Shown in pieces: positions 42,628 through 51,135 of a stretch of DNA of 64,000 bases. The stretch comes from Streptomyces nigra (lineage in GTDB: Bacteria; Actinomycetota; Actinomycetes; Streptomycetales; Streptomycetaceae). The translations under genes were made by a program, and so were the position numbers. Under the pieces are notes generated by a model, which was not told the DNA's origin, did no database searches, and was given only the letters and a program-made list of their open reading frames with translations. The stretch spans positions 6,626,501 to 6,690,500 of the forward strand of contig NZ_CP029043.1 in the NCBI RefSeq assembly GCF_003074055.1, in the 5' to 3' direction. Positions within the stretch are counted from its first letter, which is position 1. Each line of letters opens with the position of its first letter.

Positions 42628-43101
42628 TCAGCCGCCGTCGGCGCGCTCCATCAGCCGCAGCAGCTCGCCGAGGACCCGTACGCACCCCGTCACCTCGGCG
42701 TCGGTCAGTTCGCCGCCGGTCTCGCGCAGCGCCCGGTGCTCGCGCGCGAGCACGGCCGTGATCGCCTCGCGGCCGGTGTCGGTGAGCCGGATGAGCGAGG
42801 AGCGCTGGTGGGCCGGGTTGGGGGTGCTCTCCACCAGCCCCTGCGCGGCCGCCTCGTTCACGGTGCGCTGCACGAACTGGCGGCTCACCGCCAGGGCGCG
42901 GCCCATCGAGGGGACCGTCAGCGGCCCCCGTTTGTGCAGCAGGTCCAGGACCGCCCGGACCGTGACGGACAGGCCCTCGACGGCCTCGCCCTGCTCGACC
43001 TTGCGCTGGGTCAGCCGGTACAGCGGGCCCACCAGGTCGAAGACCTCGGTGAGCCGGCGGCCCAGCTCGTCGGGGGGAAGGGGCTTGCCGGTGTCGTTCA
43101 C
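42628..43101 (-). CDS. MarR-family transcriptional regulator
   Basis: 157 residues with a winged helix: SVTVRAVLDLLHKRGPLTVP, SMGRALAVSRQFVQRTVNEA (recognition helix near 76-88) and the wing GLVESTPNPAHQRSSLIRLT. It is divergent from an alpha/beta hydrolase gene and the two TGACA...TGTCA sites between them are the likely targets, so it should control itself and the hydrolase, with a small phenolic or other ligand as inducer. GTG start at 43101 with a GGGCGGG tract upstream. Confidence 0.92.
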   Translation of the reverse strand: MNDTGKPLPPDELGRRLTEVFDLVGPLYRLTQRKVEQGEAVEGLSVTVRAVLDLLHKRGPLTVPSMGRALAVSRQFVQRTVNEAAAQGLVESTPNPAHQRSSLIRLTDTGREAITAVLAREHRALRETGGELTDAEVTGCVRVLGELLRLMERADGG

Positions 43102-43111
43102 CCGCCCATCA

Positions 43112-43159
43112 TGACACCTCGGTTGTCAAAACGGCGAGAAGATGACACCTTGGTTGTCA
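43112..43159. promoter_or_regulatory. Two matched MarR-type operators in the divergent promoter region
   Basis: TGACACCTCGGTTGTCA (43112-43128) and TGACACCTTGGTTGTCA (43143-43159) differ at one base and are 31 bases apart, three helical turns. Each has TGACA/TGTCA arms. The first lies 10 bases before the MarR start; the second ends on the A of the hydrolase ATG. TTGTCA at 43123-43128 resembles a -35 for the hydrolase. Confidence 0.75.
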
Positions 43160-43974
43160 TGACAGCTGCTGTGGAACCCAGCTTCTTCCCCTCGGCCGAC
43201 GGCGACCTCGCCCACCTCGACACCGGCTCCGGCGACCCCGTCGTCCTGATCCACCCCGGATACGTCGACCACCGCGCCTTCGCCGATCAGATACCGGCGC
43301 TCGCCGCCCACCACCGGGTGATCGCCCCCGACGTACGCGGCCACGGACTCTCCGCCAATGCCACCAAGCCCTTCCGCTGGGCCGACGACCTCGCCGCCCT
43401 GCTGCGCCACCTCGGCACCGGCCCCGCGGTCCTCGTCGGCGTCTCCATGGGCGGCGTCGTCGCCATCGACACCGCGCTGGAACACCCGGACCTGGTCCGG
43501 GCGGTGGTCACCTGCGGCGCCGCCACCGGCGACTTCACCTACACGGACCCGTGGACGCGGGGCATCCAGGCCGAGTACGCGCGCACCCTCGGCGCCGGCG
43601 ACATCGAGGGCTGGCTGACCGCCTTCCTGCGGGTGCTCCCCGGCGAACACCGCGACGCCGCCGACGTCGACCCCGAGATCGCCCGGCGGCTGCGCGAGAT
43701 GGCCCTGCACACGATCTCCAAGCACACCCCGGACGAGAAGGACCGGCTCGTCCCGGTCACCGGCTCCTGGGCCCGGCTGCCCAAGCTCGACGTCCCGCTC
43801 CTGGCCCTCAACGGCTCCCTGGAACCCGCCGACATGCTCGACGCCGCCGAACGGCTCGCACGGGCCGTCCCGCACGGCCGCACCGCCACCGTCGACGGCG
43901 TCGGCCACTACCTCAACATGGAGAAGCCGGACGACTTCAACGCGATCGTCCTCGACTTCCTGCGCACCCTCTGA
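43159..43974 (+). CDS. Alpha/beta hydrolase controlled by MarR-type operators
   Basis: 271 residues. The oxyanion region is VVLIHPGYVDHRAF, the nucleophile Ser is in VGVSMGGVVA (near 97), a later Asp/Glu precedes GVGHYLNMEKPDDF with the catalytic His (near 251). It resembles peroxidase-like or lactonase-type hydrolases; substrate unknown. The ATG at 43159 has no ribosome binding site and its A is the last base of an operator, so the mRNA may be leaderless. An in-frame GTG at codon 5 is an alternative. Confidence 0.9.
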   Translation: MTAAVEPSFFPSADGDLAHLDTGSGDPVVLIHPGYVDHRAFADQIPALAAHHRVIAPDVRGHGLSANATKPFRWADDLAALLRHLGTGPAVLVGVSMGGVVAIDTALEHPDLVRAVVTCGAATGDFTYTDPWTRGIQAEYARTLGAGDIEGWLTAFLRVLPGEHRDAADVDPEIARRLREMALHTISKHTPDEKDRLVPVTGSWARLPKLDVPLLALNGSLEPADMLDAAERLARAVPHGRTATVDGVGHYLNMEKPDDFNAIVLDFLRTL

Positions 43975-44020
43975 CAGCGGCCCGGCACGGCGGCTACGGC
44001 ACGGCGGCCACCGGTGGCGG

Positions 44021-44482
44021 CTACGGCACCACGGTCACCGGCCAGCGCCCGGCCTTGACCAGCCGTACCGCCACCGAGCCGACGATCCGGTGCCCGGCCT
44101 GCTCCGAGGCGCCCACCACCACGGCGTCCGCCTTGAGTTCGTCCGCCGCCTTCACCAGGCCGCCGTACGGGTCCCCGCGGAACGTGTGGAACTCCCAGCG
44201 CAGATCGAATATCCCCTTCACCCGCTCGGTCTGCTCCCGCAGATAGGCGATCAGCTCCTCGGCGATCTCGTCCGTCGTCTCCGCGACCGGCGCCCCGAGC
44301 GCGACCCCCGCCGTCACCACCGGCTGCACGTACACCAGGGCCAGCAGCGCCCCTTGCCGCCGGGCCAGCCCGGCCGCGTAGGCCGCAGCACGCAGCGACG
44401 ACTCCGAGCCGTCCACGCCGACCACGATGACCTTGGGACCGTCGGTGCCCCGCTCGAATTGCTGCGCGTGCTGTTCCGTCAC
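44021..44482 (-). CDS. Universal stress protein (UspA family)
   Basis: 153 residues, single Usp domain. KVIVVGVDGSESSLRAAAYA is the N-terminal strand-loop, and VVVGASEQAGHRIVGSVAVRLVK near the end resembles the ATP-binding G-rich loop, with some departures from the canonical GxxGxxxG. Such proteins are induced in stress and bind ATP or act as chaperone-like regulators. It is divergent from lysX. Confidence 0.9.
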   Translation of the reverse strand: MTEQHAQQFERGTDGPKVIVVGVDGSESSLRAAAYAAGLARRQGALLALVYVQPVVTAGVALGAPVAETTDEIAEELIAYLREQTERVKGIFDLRWEFHTFRGDPYGGLVKAADELKADAVVVGASEQAGHRIVGSVAVRLVKAGRWPVTVVP

Positions 44483-44570
44483 GCCACGGAGGCTATCGGA
44501 AGCCCCCGCTCCGGCCGCCGGGCAGGCCGCTCGACGGGCGAGGAGCCCGCCGCGTTCCTAGAGTCGAAGA

Positions 44571-47500
44571 ATGACTGCCACCGTGGAGACCGCCCGGGGG
44601 AAGGGCGCCACGGACTCGACGAGGCCGCCCGGACACAGGGTCCTCGGCAAGGTCCCGCAAGGCTTCGCGACCTTCTTCGGCGCCCTCGGCCTGTTCTGCG
44701 TACTGCTGGCCCTCATCCCGCCGCTGCGCACCGCGCTCCGCCCCGTCGTCCGCGCCCTCGACCAGAACATCGTCCCCGTCAGCGCCAACCTGGCCTACGC
44801 CGTCTTCCTCTTCCTGCTCGCCGCCGCCACCGCCGCCCGCAAGAAGGTCGCCTGGTGGCTGGTCGTCGTCTACCTCGGCCTGCTCGTCCTCAGCGACCTC
44901 ATCGGCACGGTCGTCGGCGACTACGCCGACTCCGTCCCCTCGCTCGTCGTGTGCGCGCTCGCCCTGGCGCTGCTGATCGCCGCCCGCGGGGAGTTCTACG
45001 CCGAGTCCCGCCGCGCCGCCGTCCGCCGCGCCCTCGGCGTCCTCGTCGCCGGACTTGCCGTCGGCATCCTCATCGGCTGGGGCCTGGTCGAGCTCTTCCC
45101 CGGCACCCTCCCGCAGGGCCAGCGGCTCGCCTGGGCCGCCGACCGGGTCTGCGGCGGCCTCGTCTCCGGCACCAGCTACGACGGCCGGCCGCCCCGCTCC
45201 CTGTCCTTCGTGCTCGGCCTGTTCGGCGCCCTCGCCCTCCTCAACGCCGCCGCGACCCTGTTCCGTTCGCAGCGCATGGAGGCCGCCCTGCACGGCGACG
45301 AGGAGGAACGCATCCGCGCCCTGCTTCGGGCCTACGGCGACCAGGACTCCCTCGGCTACTTCGCCACCCGCCGCGACAAGGCCGTCGTGTTCTCGCCCAG
45401 CGGCAAGGCCGCCGTCACCTACCGCGTCGAGGCCGGCGTCTGCCTCGCCGGCGGGGACCCGGTCGGCGACCGGGAGGCCTGGCCGCACGCCATCGCAGCC
45501 TGGCAGGACCTCGCCCGCCGCTACGCCTGGGCGCCCGCCGTCATGGGCGCCTCCGAGGCCGGCGCCACCGCCTGCGCCCGCGCCGGACTCGGCGCCCTCC
45601 AACTCGGCGACGAGGCGGTCCTGCGCGTCCAGGACTTCGACCTCGACGGCCGCGACATGCGCGTCACCCGGCAGGCCGTCCACCGCGTCCGGCGCACCGG
45701 CGCCCACTGCCGCGTCCGCCGCCATGCCACCCTCGGCGCCGCCGAGATGGCCGACATCACCGAGAAGGCCGACGCCTGGCGGGACACCGAGACCGAACGC
45801 GGCTTCTCCATGGCCCTGGACCGCCTCGGCGACCCCGCCGACGGCGACTGCCTCCTCGTGGAGGCCCTCGACGAGGACGGCGACCTGATCGCGCTGCTCT
45901 CCTTCGTGCCCTGGGGCCGCGACGGCGTCTCCCTCGACCTCATGCGCCGCGACCGCCGCCGCGCCCCCAACGGCGTCATGGAGTTCATGGTCGCCGAGCT
46001 GTGCGCGGCCGCCCCCAAGCTCGGCATCCGCAGGATCTCGCTGAACTTCGCCGTCTTCCGCTCCGTCTTCGAGGAGGGCGCCCGGATCGGCGCCGGGCCC
46101 GTGCTGCGGATGTGGCGGCGCCTGCTGCTGTTCCTCTCCCGCTGGTGGCAGCTGGAGGCGCTGTACCGCTCCAACGCCAAGTACCACCCCCAGTGGTACC
46201 CGCGCTTCCTCTGCTACGGCGAGGCCGCCTCCCTCGCCCGGATCGGCCTGGCCTCCGGTATCGCCGAGGGCTTCGTCTCCGTACCGTCGCTGCGCAAGCT
46301 GCACCGCAGGGGGCGCCCCCGGCACGAGCCCCGCCCGGCGACCACCGAAGGTCTGCCCTCGCTCGCGGCACTCGGCCTCGAAGGAGGGGACGAGGCCGCC
46401 GCGGCCGCGCCCGACGCCGGACTCCCCGAACAGGTCCGCATCCGGCACCGCACCCTCGACCGGCTGCGCGAGACGGGCGTCGACCCCTACCCCGTCGGCA
46501 TCCCCGGGCGCACCCACGCCCTCGCCGACATCCCGCCCGGCCAGCAGGTCACCGTCGCCGGCCGGGTCATGCTCGTACGCGACTTCGGCGGACTCGTCTT
46601 CGCCGTGCTGCGCGACTGGTCCGGCGACCACCAACTCGCCCTCACCCGGTCCGGGTCCGGCGCCGCCCTCGACCGCTTCACCGCCGACTGCGACATGGGC
46701 GACCTGATCAGCGCCACCGGCCGGGCCGGCGTCAGCGACAAGGGCGAACCCACCGTCTTCGTCACCTCCTGGCAGCTGATCGGCAAGTGCCTGCGCCCGC
46801 TGCCCGACAAACGCCGCGGCCTCGCCGACCCCGAGACCAAGGTCCGGATGCGCTACCTCGACCTGGTCTCCAGCCCCGCCGCCCGCGACACCGTCCGCGC
46901 CCGCTCCACCGCCGTCCAGGCGCTGCGCCAGGGCCTGCTCGACCGCGGCTATCTGGAGGTCGAGACACCGGTCCTCCAGCAGATCCACGGCGGCGCCAAC
47001 GCCCGCCCCTTCACCACCCACATCAACGCCTACGACCTCGACCTCTATCTGCGCATCGCGCCCGAGCTGTATCTGAAGCGGCTCTGCGTCGGCGGCGTCG
47101 AGAAGGTCTTCGAGATGGGCCGAACCTTCCGCAACGAGGGCGTCGACTACAAGCACAACCCCGAGTTCACGATCCTGGAGGCCTACCAGGCGTACGCCGA
47201 CTACGACGTGATGCTCGACCTCGTCCGCGACCTCATCCAGGGCTGCGCCCGCGCCGCCTTCGGTTCGGAGATCGCCCGCAAGGACGGCGAGGAGTACGAC
47301 ATCTCCGGGCGCTGGCCGGTCAAGACGGTGTACGGCGCGATCTCCGAGGCGCTCGGCGAGGAGATCGACCCCGGCACCGAACTGCTCCGGCTGCACCGGC
47401 ACTGCGACCGCGTCGGCGTGCCCTACACCGCCGACGACGGCCACGGCGACGTCGTCCTGGAGATGTACGAACGGCTGGTCGAGGAGAAGACGCGGCTGCC

Positions 47501-47852
47501 CACCTTCTACAAGGACTTCCCGACCGACGTCTCCCCGCTCACCCGCCAGCACCGCCACGACCCCCGGCTCGCCGAACGCTGGGACCTCGTCGCCTTCGGC
47601 ACCGAGCTCGGCACCGCCTACTCCGAACTCACCGACCCCGTCGAACAGCGCCGGCGCCTCACCGCCCAGTCGCTCCTCGCCGCCGGCGGCGACCCCGAGG
47701 CGATGGAGCTGGACGAGGAGTTCCTCGACGCCCTGGAGTACGCCATGCCGCCCACCGGAGGGCTCGGCATCGGCGTGGACCGGCTCGTCATGTTCCTCAC
47801 CGGCCTCACGATCCGCGAGACCCTGCCCTTCCCGCTCGTCCGCCGCCGCTGA
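44571..47852 (+). CDS. lysX: Bifunctional lysylphosphatidylglycerol synthetase / lysyl-tRNA synthetase LysX
   Basis: 1093 residues. Residues about 25-240 hold six to seven membrane segments. About 245-560 is the MprF-like DUF2156 synthase domain (YGDQDSLGYFATRRDKAVVF, MDRLGDPADGDCLLVEAL). About 640-740 is an OB-fold and 750-1093 a class II lysyl-tRNA synthetase, with motif 2 FRNEGVDYKHNPEF and motif 3 GLGIGVDRLVMFLTG. The fusion charges tRNA with lysine and transfers it to phosphatidylglycerol, giving a positively charged membrane lipid. This changes sensitivity to cationic peptides. A separate house-keeping LysRS is expected elsewhere. Confidence 0.95.
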   Translation: MTATVETARGKGATDSTRPPGHRVLGKVPQGFATFFGALGLFCVLLALIPPLRTALRPVVRALDQNIVPVSANLAYAVFLFLLAAATAARKKVAWWLVVVYLGLLVLSDLIGTVVGDYADSVPSLVVCALALALLIAARGEFYAESRRAAVRRALGVLVAGLAVGILIGWGLVELFPGTLPQGQRLAWAADRVCGGLVSGTSYDGRPPRSLSFVLGLFGALALLNAAATLFRSQRMEAALHGDEEERIRALLRAYGDQDSLGYFATRRDKAVVFSPSGKAAVTYRVEAGVCLAGGDPVGDREAWPHAIAAWQDLARRYAWAPAVMGASEAGATACARAGLGALQLGDEAVLRVQDFDLDGRDMRVTRQAVHRVRRTGAHCRVRRHATLGAAEMADITEKADAWRDTETERGFSMALDRLGDPADGDCLLVEALDEDGDLIALLSFVPWGRDGVSLDLMRRDRRRAPNGVMEFMVAELCAAAPKLGIRRISLNFAVFRSVFEEGARIGAGPVLRMWRRLLLFLSRWWQLEALYRSNAKYHPQWYPRFLCYGEAASLARIGLASGIAEGFVSVPSLRKLHRRGRPRHEPRPATTEGLPSLAALGLEGGDEAAAAAPDAGLPEQVRIRHRTLDRLRETGVDPYPVGIPGRTHALADIPPGQQVTVAGRVMLVRDFGGLVFAVLRDWSGDHQLALTRSGSGAALDRFTADCDMGDLISATGRAGVSDKGEPTVFVTSWQLIGKCLRPLPDKRRGLADPETKVRMRYLDLVSSPAARDTVRARSTAVQALRQGLLDRGYLEVETPVLQQIHGGANARPFTTHINAYDLDLYLRIAPELYLKRLCVGGVEKVFEMGRTFRNEGVDYKHNPEFTILEAYQAYADYDVMLDLVRDLIQGCARAAFGSEIARKDGEEYDISGRWPVKTVYGAISEALGEEIDPGTELLRLHRHCDRVGVPYTADDGHGDVVLEMYERLVEEKTRLPTFYKDFPTDVSPLTRQHRHDPRLAERWDLVAFGTELGTAYSELTDPVEQRRRLTAQSLLAAGGDPEAMELDEEFLDALEYAMPPTGGLGIGVDRLVMFLTGLTIRETLPFPLVRRR

Positions 47853-47961
47853 CCGGGGCCGGGGTGTCTGATCCCGGAAGGCTCCGCCGCCCGGGTGCTT
47901 CGATGCCGCCGTCCCGGTGCCGCACTGGTGCGCCGGTCCGCGGCCGGGCGACCCATGAGTC

Positions 47962-48813
47962 ATGACGAAGGATCAGCTGCCCCCGCGTCTGCTCACCCGC
48001 CGCCGTCTGCTGTTCGCCGGCGCCGCCGCCGTCTCGGCCGCCGGCACCGCCGGAGTCCTCGCGACCGTCGCGGGCGACGGCGACCCCGTCCGGGCCGCCG
48101 CCCCGGCCGCCGGCCCCCAGGCGCACCCCGCCCGGAAGCCGAACTCCTACCGCCTCCAGCCCCTCACCGGCTACGGCGCACCCCAATCCGCGCCCCACCG
48201 GCCCCTGGTACGGAGCGCGCCGCTGCTGCGGATGCCGGCCCGCGGCCGCACCATGCTGCTGACCTTCGACGACGGCCCCGACCCCCGCTACACCCCGCAC
48301 ATCCTGGACACCGTGCGCGCCTACGACGTCCGGGCCACGTTCTTCGTGTGCGGCGAGATGGCCGACTACAACAAGGACCTCGTGGCCCGCATGGCCGACG
48401 AGGGCCACGTCGTCGGCAACCACACCTGGTCGCACCCCCTGCTCACCCGGCTCGGCCGCCGCCGGATGCGCGCGGAGATGGAGCGCACCAGCGACGTCGT
48501 CGAAGAGGCCTGCGGCGAGCGCCCCGCCTGGTTCCGCGCCCCCTACGGCGCCTGGAACCGCACCGCCTTCCAGCTCGGCGCCGACCTGGGCATGGAGCCG
48601 CTGGCGTGGACCGTGGACACCCTCGACTGGACCGAGCCTGGCACCCGCCGGATCGTCCACCGGGTCCGGGACGGCGCCGCCCCCGGCGTCGTGGTGCTCT
48701 CGCACGACGCCGGGGGCGACCGTTCGCAGAGCGTCGCCGCCCTGCGCGCCTATCTGCCGGAACTGCTGGACGCCGGGTACCACCCGACCGTCCCCGACCG
48801 GCGGCTCGTATGA
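47962..48813 (+). CDS. Exported polysaccharide deacetylase (NodB homology, CE4)
   Basis: 283 residues. A twin-arginine-like signal (LTRRRLLFAGAAAVSAAG) covers 10-40. The NodB domain shows motif 1 TFDDGPD (near 99-105), motif 2 HTWSH (near 154-158, metal His residues), motif 3 RAPYGAWN and motif 5 LSHDAGG. It would remove N- or O-acetyl groups from GlcNAc-containing polymer such as peptidoglycan or chitin. It ends 14 bases from the convergent sortase gene. Confidence 0.92.
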   Translation: MTKDQLPPRLLTRRRLLFAGAAAVSAAGTAGVLATVAGDGDPVRAAAPAAGPQAHPARKPNSYRLQPLTGYGAPQSAPHRPLVRSAPLLRMPARGRTMLLTFDDGPDPRYTPHILDTVRAYDVRATFFVCGEMADYNKDLVARMADEGHVVGNHTWSHPLLTRLGRRRMRAEMERTSDVVEEACGERPAWFRAPYGAWNRTAFQLGADLGMEPLAWTVDTLDWTEPGTRRIVHRVRDGAAPGVVVLSHDAGGDRSQSVAALRAYLPELLDAGYHPTVPDRRLV

Positions 48814-48827
48814 CACCGCCGAACCGC

Positions 48828-49487
48828 TCAGCGGACCCCGACCAGGCCGGCGAAGACGACCACGTTCCCGTCGTAGCCGGTCTGCTTGGAGAAGCCGCCG
48901 CCGCAGGTGATGACCCGCAGCTCGGCCGTGCCCTTCGAGGCGTACACCCGGTCGCCCGGGAAGTCGTTCTTCTCGAACACCTCGATGCCGTAGATCTGGA
49001 ACACGGCCGTCTTGCCGTCCTCGCGGACGACCTCGACGCGCTTGCCCTTCTCCAGCGAACCCAGCCCGTAGAACACCGCGGGCCCCCGCGTGTTGTCGAC
49101 ATGGCCGACGACGACGGCGGTGCCCTTCTCGCCCGGCGTCACGGAACCGGTGAACCAGCCCGCCAGGTTCGGGTCCTCCGGCGGGGGAGCGGCGACCCAG
49201 CCGTCCGCGTCCAGGCCGACCGGGATGATCGGCGCGTCCACCCGGATGCCCGGGATCCGCACCTGGTTCGGCATGGCGTACGGCAGCGGCTTCACGGACT
49301 GCGCGAGCCGGCCGGGCAGCCGGCTGTCGGCCGCCGCCGCCGAGGCCGGCTGGGGCGGGCCGACGTCGAACTCGCCGGACCCGTTGCGGATCAGCGCGAG
49401 ACCGGTCAGCAGCACCAGCGCTATCACGCCCCACGGCGCGCGCGTCCTGCGCCGCTCCTCCTCTTCCTGCTGCTCGGACCCAGACAT
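48828..49487 (-). CDS. Class F sortase
   Basis: 219 residues. An N-terminal membrane segment (WGVIALVLLTGLALI, 19-33) anchors it with the catalytic domain outside. The beta-barrel has RIPGIRVDAPIIPVGLD, GHVDNTRGPAVFYGL with His129 and VITCGGGF with Cys195, the catalytic pair. Class F sortases of actinobacteria are poorly known; they join proteins to the wall. The ATG at 49487 has a GGGG tract upstream. Two neighbouring genes (49820, 50408) encode proteins with a C-terminal membrane anchor and Arg-rich tail, possible partners, but without LPxTG. Confidence 0.92.
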   Translation of the reverse strand: MSGSEQQEEEERRRTRAPWGVIALVLLTGLALIRNGSGEFDVGPPQPASAAAADSRLPGRLAQSVKPLPYAMPNQVRIPGIRVDAPIIPVGLDADGWVAAPPPEDPNLAGWFTGSVTPGEKGTAVVVGHVDNTRGPAVFYGLGSLEKGKRVEVVREDGKTAVFQIYGIEVFEKNDFPGDRVYASKGTAELRVITCGGGFSKQTGYDGNVVVFAGLVGVR

Positions 49488-49819
49488 CGGTACAACCCCT
49501 CTCGACCCGGCCGTCGCCGCGTCCTTCGCGCATACCGGAACGCTAAGTCCCGCGCGGCCGCCCGGCGACGGGGCAGAGACGAACGGGTGGCCCGGCGATT
49601 TTCGGTGCGCCATACGGGGTGCGGGCCCCCGAGAAATTCTGACGGTGTGTGACCTGCGGTGATCCACTGTGCGGGGCCGTCGCCCGGCGTGTCCCCTCAC
49701 CAGGACGGACCAGCGCCGAAATGCGGCCCCGGGAACGGCAACTGAGGGTCTTTCTGGGAGGCGCTTTCTCGCCGATCGGACCGGGGACGGGACCCGGGGC
49801 GTCTTCCGCGGAGGATCAC
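49488..49819. other. Gene-free divergent region, sortase / exported protein
   Basis: 332 bases between divergent genes. No coding frame with a credible start is seen on either strand; an upstream extension of the 49820 frame begins with non-conserved residues. It should hold two promoters. GGAGG at 49810-49814 region belongs to the next gene. No palindromic operator stands out. Confidence 0.4.
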
Positions 49820-50308
49820 ATGCGTACCACACGTACCCTGGCGGCCGCTGCCACCGCGGTCGTCGCTCTCGGCGTCGCCGCCCCGGCGGCCGTCGCGCGG
49901 GACGGCATGCCCGGCCCCAGCAACATCAGGGCGCTGCCCAGCGTCATCGCCCGCGGCGGACAGCTCACCATCACTGTCGACGGCTGCCACTCCGGCGGCA
50001 CCGCGACCTCGGACGCGTTCCGGCCCACGACGCTGTCGCCCACCGGCGGCGGCACCGCCCGGGGCACCGCGACCGTCAACCACAAGGCCCGTCCGGGCTC
50101 GCACAGCATCACCGTCAACTGCGGTGGGCGGACCCTGACCAACCCGGCGGCCTTCACCGTCGTCGGCGGTGTCCGCGGCGGTCTCGGCGGCAGCTCGTCG
50201 ACGGGCGCCACGCCCACCGACATGGCCATCGGCGGCGGGCTGATCGCCGCGGCCCTCGCCGGCGGCGGCCTGTTCTGGATGCGGCGCCGGGCGGAGAGGC
50301 AGATCTGA
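49820..50308 (+). CDS. Exported two-Cys protein with C-terminal membrane anchor
   Basis: 162 residues. Signal peptide 1-27 (TAVVALGVAAPAAVA). The mature domain is all-beta with two Cys (VDGCHSGGT and VNCGG), likely a disulfide. A Gly/Ser/Thr linker, then a membrane segment (MAIGGGLIAAALAGGGLFWM) and an RRRAERQI tail follow. It shares this plan and several positions with the convergent neighbour at 50408-50938. GGAGG precedes the ATG by 5 bases. No enzymatic motif; a cell surface or sortase-region structural protein is plausible. Confidence 0.82.
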   Translation: MRTTRTLAAAATAVVALGVAAPAAVARDGMPGPSNIRALPSVIARGGQLTITVDGCHSGGTATSDAFRPTTLSPTGGGTARGTATVNHKARPGSHSITVNCGGRTLTNPAAFTVVGGVRGGLGGSSSTGATPTDMAIGGGLIAAALAGGGLFWMRRRAERQI

Positions 50309-50350
50309 CCGGCCACCCCCTCGACCGCCGCACGCACGTCCACAGACCTC

Positions 50351-50384
50351 CGCCCCGGCCCCCCACGAGAGGGGGACCGGGGCG
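50351..50384. terminator. Bidirectional terminator between convergent paralogues
   Basis: CGCCCCGGCCCCCC (50351-50364) pairs with GGGGGACCGGGGCG (50371-50384) with one mismatch and a 6-base loop, midway between two convergent genes. Confidence 0.7.
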
Positions 50385-50407
50385 AAGGCCGTGACGGGGG
50401 AGCGGGG

Positions 50408-50938
50408 TCAGGCGTCGCTCTCGTCGGCGCGACGGCGGGAGAGGTGGTACGCGGTGCCGATCGCACCGGTGATCAGGGCGGCCCCCAGACCGATCTCCTT
50501 GAGGTCGAACCCGGCGAGGCTCCCGCCCGCACCGGCCTTGACCCCCTTGTCCGGGTGGCCCGGGTGGGCCGGGTGGTCCGGACGGGGATGAGGATCGGGC
50601 CTGCCACCGGCGATCCGCAGGTCCGCGCTCTGCCAGAACGTGCCGCAGTAGAAGGACACCTCGTACACCGCGCCCCGCCTCGCGTCCCGGTCGACGGTGA
50701 CCCTGGCGGTGGTCCGCCACCGGGGGATCACGACCGTGTCGAACACCCCGGACGACACCGTCACGCTCTGGTCGCAGCCGTTGGCGTGCAGCCGCACCCG
50801 GCCGCCGGGCTCCACGGTGCCGGGCACCACCCTCGCCCAGAAGCCGGAACTGTCGCCGCTCGCGTGGGCGGCGGGCGCGGACACGACGAGGGCGCTGACG
50901 CCCAGCAGTGCGGCCGACGCGACGCGTATCGCTCGCAT
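50408..50938 (-). CDS. Exported two-Cys protein, paralogue of 49820 product
   Basis: 176 residues with signal peptide 1-26 (VASAALLGVSALVVSAPAAHA). The all-beta domain has VEPGGRVRLHANGCDQ and YEVSFYCGTFW, matching the two-Cys pattern of the convergent neighbour. A His/Pro-rich linker (RPDPHPRPDHPAHPGHP) follows, then a membrane segment (IGLGAALITGAIGTAYHL) and a SRRRADESDA tail. AGGA precedes the ATG at 50938. Function unknown. Confidence 0.82.
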   Translation of the reverse strand: MRAIRVASAALLGVSALVVSAPAAHASGDSSGFWARVVPGTVEPGGRVRLHANGCDQSVTVSSGVFDTVVIPRWRTTARVTVDRDARRGAVYEVSFYCGTFWQSADLRIAGGRPDPHPRPDHPAHPGHPDKGVKAGAGGSLAGFDLKEIGLGAALITGAIGTAYHLSRRRADESDA

Positions 50939-51135
50939 GGTGTTCCTCCCGTCCCCGAGGCGCCGGACATGCACCTCGATGTCCGGAACGCTAGGAACGG
51001 GCGCACACCTGCGCGATCGCTGTCGTACGAATGGGGCAACCATGTGGGCCGGGCAGGGGAACGCGTTGCTGCGGCCGGGCGACGCGGCCGGTGCGGCGGC
51101 GTGCGTCCCCCGGCGTGCTGCGGGACGAGGGCGCC

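Noticed and set aside
44090..47965. Very long open frames on both strands opposite or overlapping lysX
   Set aside because: They are Arg/Pro-rich or Gly/Val-rich shadows; lysX in its own frame has clear class II synthetase motifs.
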